64,000 bases of DNA from Euonymus europaeus. Its lineage: Eukaryota > Streptophyta > Magnoliopsida > Celastrales > Celastraceae. The DNA is taken from the NCBI GenBank assembly GCA_963580455.1, contig OY756958.1, forward strand, positions 18,488,501 to 18,552,500, read 5' to 3'. Numbering within the stretch: position 1 is the stretch's first letter; each line of letters starts with the position of its first letter. Position numbers and translations under genes: made by a program. A model generated the notes under the pieces. The model saw nothing but the letters and a program-made list of their open reading frames with translations. It was not told where the DNA came from and did no database searches. Of this stretch, positions 24,371 through 34,045 are shown in pieces.

Positions 24371-25597
24371 TAAGCCTCGTCAACAGGTCGGGTCGAGTCA
24401 GCAGGACTTTTTGATGCCCAAGCCCAGCCTTGGCCTAGCTCGGAAGATGACTTCTCCGAGTTCGGGCCGGGCTTGAGGTAATAACTTCGGCCTAGGCCCA
24501 ACCTGAGCCAAAGTCACTCAAGCCACTGGGCTCGAGCCTGAGCCCAATAGTGGCCTTATGGTTATGGGGTTGTGATCTTTTTCCAAATTTTTTATATTTG
24601 TATCAATTAGTAAAAAATGTATCAGTTTGGTGGTGGTGGGAGGCTAATGAGTTGAGTGTATAGATCTAGCAATCAAGGTTTTTTCAAGTCGATGTCGATC
24701 GAGGCACAATCGCATAGTAAAATTGAAGGTGAAGTTGATTTGTATTCTGTGGATAGTGAAGCCATGAAGGTGATGGGTCATGAACTTGTGAAACAATGAA
24801 GCCAAATGTAATGACAAATTTGAAGAATGAAGCAGTGTGAAATATGTGAGCTGTGAAGTCGTGATCAATTAAGTTGAGTCTACACAGAGAGACAATGAAG
24901 TTGTGAATTGTGAAGACGAATTCACTACAGGATGAGAATGGGTACTCGGGTAAGGTGGTATCAGTATTTGTAGAATTGGCAGTTGGCAACGGTCGAAAAT
25001 GGATGTTAGCAAGCAATGGCCGAAACTCATAATTGAAGCCAGTAAGTAGTAAAAGTAGCTCTTTGCTTTAGCTTGCTGCTTGCTTCATTGTCGATTTTCC
25101 ATTTTGATATGAGGAAACGATCATTGACTCACTGACATTGAACTATTGAAATTGAAGCCACTTTTGTTGTTTTGTATTGAACATTTGAGTTGTAAAGTTT
25201 TAGTAGGTTGTAGGGGTGGTAGTAAGTAGTCTAGTACTTTAGTAGTAGTAGAATAGTAGAAATTACAGGTACAAAAGTCTAGGATGGAAAAGAGGCAGTG
25301 CAGTGCCAGTGAGCAAATAAGAGATTAAGAGAAGTAGAGAATTGGTGTCTTGGCCTTCGATAGGGCCTGAGCTGGACTTTGGGCTTGGGTCAGCCCAAAA
25401 TAGGCCCAAGTAGTCGAGCTCCAGGCCAAGCTCAGTCCCAAAAATGGTGCCTTGGCTCTCCCGAGGTCTAGGTTGAAGTAGCCTAAGCCCAAGATATCTT
25501 CGAGCTCGAGCCAGACTATGCTTTGACCTGTGGGATCAGGCATCGTTGAGACCAGCCCTAGGCCAGTAAGCCATTTCATTAGGCCTTTAGGCTTAAC
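24371..25597. mobile_element. GC-rich non-autonomous element, hAT-like guess (right copy)
   Basis: Inverted duplicate of 2440-3670, with GC-rich motif clusters at 24390-24560 and 25345-25570. The ORFs at 24644-25016 are counterparts of those in the left copy and differ by many replacements, which argues against coding. Class uncertain. Confidence 0.35.
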
Positions 25598-26217
25598 TTA
25601 TTTAACGTATTGGATAATTAAATCCACCTACAAGGTTTGACATGAACAAAACTTATAATCTTTCTTTAGGTGTATCCTAAATCCATAAACTGGCATATTG
25701 TGTTCTTCAGCAAACAATGTTCCCCATCAATGCACTGTCATTGTCCAACTCACTGAGTTTATTGACTCATAAACTAATCTCACACTCAAAACAATATCAA
25801 GTTCATGATTGTTCATATTATTTGTATTGGGATTAAGAGTATCATCGACTTTCATCGACTTGGTCCAGTTAAATATACATTAGTGTAAAAGCACATAAAG
25901 TCGGAACTATACAATTCTCATAGTTAAGATAAACTTATTTAATCATGTGCTATAATTGTACTGACGCCTTTCTGAATTTCATATTAGATTGTGAACTAAC
26001 ACTTATATTGCACAAGAACTAATGGTCTAACCTTCCATGTGTCAGCCGAACTCTACACACTAGATCATTGACTATATGGGATATTCAAAAATATGCAGAT
26101 GACATTATGTTATATAAATTCTCATAGGAAAAACAATATAAGACTTATTTAATAAATACTACCAATACAATATTGCATGCTTTATAGTATATATTCTTAA
26201 GGATCTTTCATTTAGAC
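25598..26217. other. AT-rich noncoding tail of copia A, right copy
   Basis: Inverted counterpart of 1766-2440. No gene. A small direct duplication (ATCGACTTTCATCGACTT near 25843-25860) distinguishes it from the left copy. Confidence 0.5.
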
Positions 26218-29200
26218 TCAAGGCCATGCATTGAGGATTCTGAATCTCATTCCCTCTACATGCCTATCAAAAGTCTTTGCTGATAAGCTTTTCGTAAAAG
26301 GATCTGCTAGATTTTCTTTTGATGTAATCTTAGTTACTACCACATCACCTATTTCATAATGTCTCATATCAAATATACATACGCTAAATGTTTTTTGCTC
26401 TTTTGTGGGTCCTGGGTTCCTTGTAGTTAGCAACCGTCTTGTTATTATCACAATAAACTGTAATAGGTGATTGTACTTAAGGTACCACTTCTAGATTCAA
26501 TAGGAAGCTCTTGAGCCATAAGATCTCTTTGGTTGCCTCCAAAGCTGCTATATATTTGGCCTCCATGGTGGAATCAACAACACATAATTGCTTGACGCTT
26601 CGCCAACTGATGGTTGCACCTCATAGGAAAAAATCATTTCTTAAGGTAGATTTTTTGGAATCCTTATCTGCTTGGAAATCAGAGTCTATATACCCAATAG
26701 GTATAAGATCATATGCCTAATAAATTAACATATAATCCCTAGTCCTTTTCAAGTACTTGATTATATGTTTCACCGTAGTCTAGTGTTCATGTCCGAGATT
26801 AGACTGATATCTGCTAACCATGCCTATGACGAAGTTAATGTCAAGTCTAGTGCACAACATAGCGTACATGAGGCTTTCCACTACAAATGCATAAGGAACT
26901 ACCTTCATTTTATCCATCACGACCTGTGTTTTAGGAAACTAATCTTTGTACAAAGCATTTCTTTGACCGAAAAGGAAGAACCCTCTCTTGAAATCTTGCA
27001 TACTAAAATGTGCCTAAATTGTATCGACATAGAGTTCTTGTGATAAGCCTAACATCCATTTATTGCGATCTCGCACGAGCTTAATCCTAAGGATGTGAGA
27101 AGCTTCCCCAAAGTGTTTCATATCAAACTCTCCAAACAATCATATTTTAACTGAGGTTAACATCTCCACATCAGATCTAATTAGTAGAATATAATCCACA
27201 TACAATACTAAGAAAACCAGCACACTTTTGTCACACTTTTTGTATACATAGAACTCATCAGCACACCGTTCAAAACAAATTTTCCAAGACCTAGATGTTC
27301 ACTTAAGTCAATAAATGGACATCTTAAGCTTGCACAACATGTGCTTCTAACCTTTTGCTATGAAACTATATGGTTGTATCATGTAAATGCATTTATCAAG
27401 ACTGTCATTGAGAAAGGTTTTCCTGACATCCATTTGCCAAAATTCATAATCAAAATGAGCTACGATGGATAAAATAATCCTTATAGACTTAAGCATGGCT
27501 ACTGCTGAAAAGTTTCATCATAATTGATCACTTCTTTTTGAGTAAACCTTTTGCGGCAAGCCTTTATAGATTTGCATGTTGCTGTCTACTCTTTTCTTTT
27601 TCTTGTGAATCCACTTGCATCCGATGGGTTTAATCCCTTTAGTGGTTCTACAAGTTCTCAGACTTTATTAGACTTTATTATAGTACATAGACTCCATCGT
27701 TGACTTCATAGCCTTTTGCCAAAGGTCAGCATCTTTATCTTGATCATAGTTTATGGATTCGATATTCACTTATTTTGGAATTCAATCATAAGATTCTCCC
27801 AAAAGTGTAATTCGAGTTGGTAAGCATATAACACTCAGACTATGACGAAACGCCCTCTGTGTATCCATATCAATATTGATATCCTATGTTGGTTCTTAAT
27901 CATGTGTTCCCTGATAGGTATCTGCATTTGTTGGTTCAGACTCAAAACTAGTCTCAACATTTCTTCCACTACTATTAGGCAATGGAATGTCAGGTACTAT
28001 TCCTTGTAGTTATTCTTCTTGTGTTATGGGTATTGGTGCTAACAATGACCTTCTTATCTTGATTCAAGTTTATCTGTTTTCCCTTTCAGCACATACGTTG
28101 GACAAGCCCAAATCCAACATACCAAAGATTAGGTTTTTGCCTAGTCCACAGTTCTATTAGAGTAGTAGGTACTAAATTAGATAGAACCAAATTTAGAATA
28201 TATGATGTTGTTTCAAGTGCATATCCCCAAATTATAGAGGTAGGCATGAATAACTCATCATAGATTTGACCATTTTTATAAGATTTCTATTCTTTCTGTC
28301 TGCTACACCATTTTTTATGGCCTACCTAGCGCACACAGCTAGGATGTTATCCCATGTTCTGATACGTTTCTACCATGAACACTTTGAATTTCTCAAAGTA
28401 CTCAAACTTACGACACCTCAAATATTTGTATCCATACCTTGAGTACTCATCGATAAAAGTAACGAAGTACTCAAAGCCATCTTTAGCTTGGACATTCATT
28501 GGACTACACACATTAGAGTGAATCAATTCTAAACATTTATTGGCTCTATAGCCTTTGGCCGAAAAAGGCGTCTTCATAATTTTACCTTCTAAACAAGATT
28601 CACATATTGGAAGTTCCTTTACTTCCAATGAACCTAATGATCCATCTTTAACCAATCTATTAATCTGTTTTAGATTAATATGACATAAGAGTAGATGCCA
28701 AAGATAGGCTTGATTCATTTCAAAAGGTTTCCTTCTCTTACATAGTAGATTATTAGTATTATTCAATTATTTCTGATGTAGTGCGGATGGAATAGTAATA
28801 ATGTAAAGACCATCCACCAATGTACTTGAACAAACAAAATTTTTGTTTAACTTAATAACCACATAGTTACTAAAATAAACAGAATATCCATATTTGTTCA
28901 AACTAGAAATTGAAAACAAATTCCTTCTAATGGAAGGTACATAAAGAGTGTCGTTAAGAATTAAAACCCTATCGTTATGAAATGAAATATTAATATTTTC
29001 TACTGCAGCTACTGACACTCTTGTGTCATCTTCTAGAAAAATGCATGTCTCAACCTTACTTGGCTAGTGGGTTTCCTAAAACCCCTACAATGAATTGCAA
29101 ATATGATTAGTGGCTCACAAATCTTCTCACCAAGAAGTGGTAGATAAACTAGACATTGCTTAGGAGCAGTGAAAAAGACATACCTGGCATATTTTTCTTG

Positions 29201-29570
29201 GCTAGATAAACTAGACATTGCTTCTTCCAGTGCCTAGGCTATTTTGCAACGGAAACATTTTCCATTGGGCTTTTTTTCCACACAACCTTTAGGTTTTTGA
29301 GTATTTTTCTACTTCTTTTTACCTTTTGGTTTAGGAGCAAATACTTTCTCAACAACTAGTGCAGCAACGATTTTTTAAGAGGGACTCAATAGCTTAAAGC
29401 TTGTTCAACAATATTGGCAGTGTGTAAGATAACTTACTCATGTCATAGTTTAGCCTAAATTATTGAAACGAGTTAGACAATGTATGGAGGATGATATCAA
29501 CTTGACAATACTTAGGCACTTAATCTAGGTAAACTGTTGCAGAGCAACCGATTGTGATTTTTCTTTAATT
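26218..29570 (-). pseudogene. Copia element A, right copy: gag to RNase H, decayed
   Basis: Read right to left. Gag relic with LNYDMSKLSYTLPILLNKL (about 29460-29400) and a damaged zinc knuckle KCFRCKIA (about 29265). Protease TNHICNSL (about 29110-29090). GAG-pre-integrase 29018-28767 (LYVPSIRRNLFSISSLNKYG), then AYLWHLLLCHINLKQINRLVKDG (28705) and the integrase core (28566-28347) with IHSNVCSPM, where the catalytic D is changed to N, and FVTFIDEYSRYGY. RT and RNase H follow at 27780-26218 and match 1-1765. The C-terminus reads FTKSLSAKTFDRHVEGMRFR. Many stops and shifts. No 5' LTR or primer site is found past 29570, where different sequence begins. Confidence 0.87.
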
Positions 29571-29639
29571 AAGTGTTCTACAAAAGAACACTTTCCAGTC
29601 AATAAACATTTGCATTTTCCAGTCAACATAACCTCATCA

Positions 29640-31262
29640 TTCATTTTCCAGTATACCCTCCATGTAGCAATTCTATTAGGTTTGAAAAACATTTTCCTTT
29701 AATATGTATGTCATGATATATCGTGTTTCATGTTGAACAACCAGTAAAAATTACCTCCATAAGCATTATAATTTCACATCACATTCCATCCAGAAATAAC
29801 AAAAGCAAACTATCCTTCACAGTATCCATAATATAGTTGAATCATTTTATGGCATATCAAAATTCATAGACAGTCAACAGACGTAAACATATGTTACCTC
29901 TATATATCATCACAAAATAGTTCACTGTTTACAAATAACCAAATCATCACAAATTCAGTCTTGTATAAACATCACAATTCACAGAAAGTCAACAAACATC
30001 ACCTTCTACACAGTTATAACATAAATAATGCACCCATCATAATGTTCTGTAATACAGTTGGACAATTACCTTAGTGCACTTCCGTAATTTCAATAATACG
30101 AGACTATTCCTGAAATAAATACTAAAACCCATATATATTAACATTTTCTTAAAAAATAATTTAAACTAATTATTCTAATAAATTTCTGGTCAACCTGTTC
30201 AATACACCAGGTCATTTCAACTGGGTCTGTACTCAGTAGTACTCAACCGGGTCGACTAACCCTATTGATTTTCCTTCACACACGCGAGTCGTCATACCTG
30301 ATTGACATGGGGAATGGGCCACTATTGGTAGAGAGGCGGTGGTACCCACGGTTGGCGCGACTGGGAGCTACATGGCCCGGCGAGTTCTACGGACGTATAA
30401 GCTATATGAACGGTGGTAGGATTGCGGCAGATCGTGGAGGAAACTCAGCGAACCCGTTCGATTCTTTCTTGTCGTTGGACGGCGATTTCTGCTCTGTTCC
30501 ATCTGAAACTAGTATGGGTGAGTTCGCCTCTCCGTAATCGTCCCTCTCATACAGACCTCGATCACTAATCGTCACCGGAGGCGCCTTATCCGGTGCTCGT
30601 CGCCGCGTCGCCCATTCTAGCAACTCTAGACTAGGGTTCCCCTGGTTCCCATGCTAGCATTTTATATCTATTTAATTATTTACTACTTGTTTCGAAACTT
30701 CTACCGCTAAGTTTTGTATTTATTCCAGAATTGCCTTAACATTATTTACAAAGCTGCCATCACCGATTTAACTCTTGATAATTTCTAATCTAGCTTTTAA
30801 AATACTTAATAGATTTAATTTTCAAAATTCTTAATACATTTACCTCAATTCCGATTATAGCAATTCATACACTCGTAATCTTTAGCTCATATTAAACCCA
30901 TATCCTTTCACCCTAGAAACTTGCATTAATTATTTCTCGTATCATTTTGCCTTATCATATGATCTATTTACTAACTCAGGATACTATAATCGTAATATTT
31001 ACGAGTTTGTCATTGTATTTGCATAATTTCCATATTCCCATTTCTACTTCCAAAACTCATAGTAATTTTATTTTAACTTTGTTTACTATGATTCTCGCTC
31101 CCATAATTTTCATTTTCCTTATATAATTCATTAAAAATATTTCAATCCAATATGTGTCACCCGTGACTTCCCCACATCACATAGGACATCATCTATGACA
31201 CACATGATGTCACTTATCTTACTTGATCTGCCATACAAGGTTGTCCAAAGATTCGGGATATT
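29640..31262 (-). mobile_element. Possible gypsy (Del/Tekay-like) solo LTR
   Basis: On the minus strand the right edge reads TATAATATCCCGAATCTTTGG, close to the TGTAATATCCCG start common to Del/Tekay LTRs. The body is long and AT-rich, then turns abruptly GC-rich at 30280-30640 before another AT-rich half. That pattern is known from LTRs of this lineage. No second LTR, primer site or target duplication was found. The ORFs at 30265-30537 (+) and 30402-30623 (-) overlap each other in the GC-rich part and carry no domain I know. A captured 5' exon of a host gene is an alternative. Confidence 0.33.
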
Positions 31263-31419
31263 ATAAACTATATTTTCCGAGGCTTATTACACAACTGTTG
31301 TTAATCAAGGGCATTCGCCCTCCACAATGCATGAACTCCTTAGCATATCCGGTGACCGTTATGGAGAAAAACACAATGCGGCAAAGTATTGGCCACGTGA
31401 TTGTGACTGCCAAGAGATG

Positions 31420-31580
31420 ACGAACATTACGGCCTCGGGCGTGGGAATCAGCTCAATATGTTATTGAACCATCACCTCCTGCTTATATGGAGGAAATAAT
31501 ATCTCGCTTGCACCAGTTGGAGGCGAGGCAACAAAGGTTGGAGCACATGCTGACTGTGCTCATGAATATGGTGCACAACT
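31420..31580 (+). pseudogene. C-terminal coding fragment with coiled coil, unrecognised
   Basis: One frame reads RAWESAQYVIEPSPPAYMEE, then a short amphipathic helix LHQLEARQQRLEHMLTVL, then a TAG at 31578-31580. Sequence before 31420 has no continuous frame. It is followed at once by the tandem repeat and purine tract, so it may be the end of a retroelement ORF whose remainder is deleted. Family not recognised. Confidence 0.35.
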
Positions 31581-31670
31581 AGGGTCCAACCCGAGTTAGG
31601 AAATTCCTAACCTCAAGCCTCAGACCATGCTTCAGCAAGGCTAACTTAGGTCCAACTCAAGTCTAGCCAA

Positions 31671-32420
31671 TGTTTCATGTTTCAACCATGCCGGGAATGA
31701 CTACAGTGATCCCGGGCATTTTTCTTTCAAAAAAATAAAAATAAAAATAATGTCTAGATTTCAGCCAAGCCGAGAATGACTACTGTGATCCCAAATATTT
31801 TTCATTTTACCAAAAAGCAGAAGAAAAAAAACAAAAAAATCACGTCCAATTTCAACCAAGTCAGGAATGGCTATAGTGATCCCGAGCATTTTTTCATTTA
31901 CAAATGAAAAAAATCATCATCAACCACAAATGATAAAAAAAAATCATGTCTAGATTTTGCCAAGCCGGGAATCGGTCTACTAATGCCGAGCAGTTTTCAA
32001 AAAAAGAAAAAATCCATTTCAATTTCAGCCTAACTGGGAATGGCTACATTCATGAGCACTTTTCATCAAAAATCATATTCGAAATTTCAGTGAAGTCGGG
32101 AATGGTTACAAAGATTTTGAGCACTCTTCATCAAAAGCCTTTCAAAAAATAATAAATAAGCCAAGTCGGGAATTTCTACGGTGATTCTGAGCGCTTTTCA
32201 TCAAAAATCATGTCCAAAATTTCAGCCAAGCCGAGAATGGCTACAATGATCCTGAGCATTTTTTTTTACGAAAAAAAAAAATCAATCAAAAAAAATCATC
32301 TCTAGATTTTAGTCAAGCCGGGAATAGCTCTAATGATCCCGAGCACTTTTCATCAAAATATTTTCGAAGACCAGCCAAGTAAGGAATGGCTGTAGTGATC
32401 TCATGCATTTTCGTGGAGTC
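31671..32420 (+). repeat. Degenerate tandem repeat, ~10 units
   Basis: The core GCCAAGCCGGGAATGGCTAC followed by AGTGATCCCGAGCA recurs near 31685, 31755, 31855, 31960, 32025, 32090, 32158, 32222, 32312 and 32370. Each core is followed by TTTTCATCAAAA and an A-rich spacer of varying length, so the period varies between about 58 and 100 bases. Cores are conserved and spacers are not. Tandem repeats of this kind are known in the 3' untranslated regions of Tat/Ogre-type gypsy elements, just before the polypurine tract, and one lies at 32471. Confidence 0.85.
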
Positions 32421-32470
32421 TGGCCAAAAATGGGTTTACTAGTCCTTTGTGCGCCAATGTAAAGGTCACG

Positions 32471-32483
32471 CAAAGGGGGCAGC
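32471..32483 (+). promoter_or_regulatory. Polypurine tract and start of an LTR fragment
   Basis: CAAAGGGGGCAGC is followed by TGTATTACCCTATTGTCATC, which has the TG start of an LTR. The presumed LTR then runs into A-rich sequence and is cut by the element at 32762. Together with the tandem repeat this suggests the 3' end of a deleted gypsy element. Confidence 0.4.
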
Positions 32484-32761
32484 TGTATTACCCTATTGTC
32501 ATCCGGGTTTAAGACCTTAATAAAAGAAATCAATCAAAAAAAAATACAAAAAAATACAAAAAAATAAAAGACCTATTTCAAATGAATTTAACCCAACATT
32601 TTTTAACCATAACCCAAAACAAAACCTAATTTAAACTCAACTAAACCAAATCCATAACACAAAATCAAACCCAAATCCATAGCCCAAAAAAAACCAAATT
32701 TAAATTCAACCCAAATTGTTTCATAACACAAAAACAAGCCCAACATATTTTTCGAAATAGA

Positions 32762-33318
32762 GTGTGTTTGGTTAGAGTTTTGAAAACTGTTTTCTGTTTT
32801 GAAAAATCAAATGATTGCTTAAAATTCATTTGGTTAACTGTTTTGAGTATTTATTTTTAAAAACAGTTTTCATTTTTCAGTTTTTAAAAACTAAAAAATC
32901 AAAACAACATTTTGTTGTTTTGTAAGATTTTCAAGTGCCATAATTGTAATTAAGATGAATTTATTTTATTTTTCTCTCTCTTCTCTCACTCCCAATGGAT
33001 TAACGCCTCTCTCCACCGGCATCGTCGTCCGGCCACCGGAAGGCGTTGCTCCGGTGTTGACCCAAAATCACCTTCATTTTGACCCAATTGATGCATTTGA
33101 ATTTCATTTTGATAAATTTGAGTTTTATTTGGATGAATTTCAATTTCATTTGACTAAATTTGAATTTGAATTTCATGTTTTTCAGTTTTCGAAAACAAAG
33201 TCAAATATCACCAACCAAATGACTTTTTTAACAATTTTTTTTTCTTAAAAAGTGTTTCTAAAAACTATACTCAAAATCGTTTTTAAAACCTAAAAAAGAA
33301 AATAATATCCAAACACAC
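32762..33318. mobile_element. MITE-like element (557 bp)
   Basis: Inverted ends GTGTGTTTGG (32762-32771) and CCAAACACAC (33309-33318), with further imperfect pairing inward (GTTTTGAAAAC, TTTTGAGTAT). GTGTTTGG ends are common in plant hAT and Harbinger MITEs. Target duplication not found. The inside ORF at 32955-33248 has a repetitive FEFHFDKFEF pattern from TTTGAATTTCA-type repeats and is not a credible gene. Confidence 0.6.
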
Positions 33319-33319
33319 A

Positions 33320-34045
33320 AAATGTTATGCCATTTTTGCCCCTTTTTTTCTCTCCCTCTCTCGTCACCCATGCACGCATGCAGTATGAATTATTTATTCA
33401 TCTCTCTCTCTTTCTCCCCCCGTGTTATGTCTACTTGTTCTTTTGTAGAAGCTTTTTCAGGGTAAACTTGCAAATAGAGACCTTACAAGTCAGTAACACA
33501 TCAAAATCCACTCACTTGGTTATATATGTATACTTCAAGTATCATTGCATTTCCCTTATGAATTACACTACATTTTTGTGACTCAGAAATTGATAATATG
33601 GACAAGTTTTGAAGATGGACTGAAGATTCAAAACTATCCAGTGATGGTTTTAGTAGCTATGGTTCTGATGGTTCGGAGGTATAATTTTATTAAATTATTA
33701 TACATAGTATTTTATTTATCAATTTTTGTCCTTTCATTTCACTTTTTTCACTTTGATAACTTTATTTTGTTCTTTCGTTTCTTTTTTTCAGTTTATATTT
33801 TTTTATTAATTTCATTTTTATTAATTTTTTATGATTCAATTTTATCATGTTGTTTTTATGTCCAGTTTTACATAAATTCTTGGGAGAGAGAGTGAAAAAA
33901 TGAGAGAATAAAAAGTTACTTTTAGAGTTACCCACCAAGTAGACATTACATGAGAGAGAGAGAGAGAGATGAACGCATAATTCGTATTGCATGTCTACAT
34001 GGGCGATGAGAGAGAGAAAAATAGGGGAAAAATGACGTAACATTT
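33320..34045. mobile_element. Element with ~115-bp terminal inverted repeats
   Basis: 33320-33437 and the reverse complement of 33930-34045 align over about 115 bp, from AAATGTTATGCCATTTTTGC to ATGTCTACTTG, including a CT-rich run. Long inverted repeats around a ~490-bp AT-rich core resemble a Mutator-like or foldback non-autonomous element. No 9-bp target duplication is visible; its left end abuts the neighbouring MITE. ORFs inside are hydrophobic low-complexity reads. Confidence 0.72.

Larger units (their letters stand above)
21885..28005. repeat. Right arm of the ~6.1-kb inverted duplication
   Basis: Reverse-complement partner of 1-6128. This arm is probably the parent, because here copia B and copia A both continue beyond the matched block: B back to its 5' LTR at 18839, and A on to gag near 29570. 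The inner edge (21885) falls inside the copia B RT at the codons before LVAQGF. The outer edge is set only by the start of the window. Confidence 0.9.

Noticed and set aside
30265..30537. 90-aa ORF in the GC-rich island
   Set aside because: A longer frame is expected by chance in GC-rich DNA, an opposite-strand ORF overlaps it, and neither has a known domain. Kept only as a composition finding.
31671..32420. CRISPR array
   Set aside because: Repeats are degenerate, spacers are A-rich and of variable length, and the sequence is plant nuclear DNA; it is a tandem repeat of retroelement origin.
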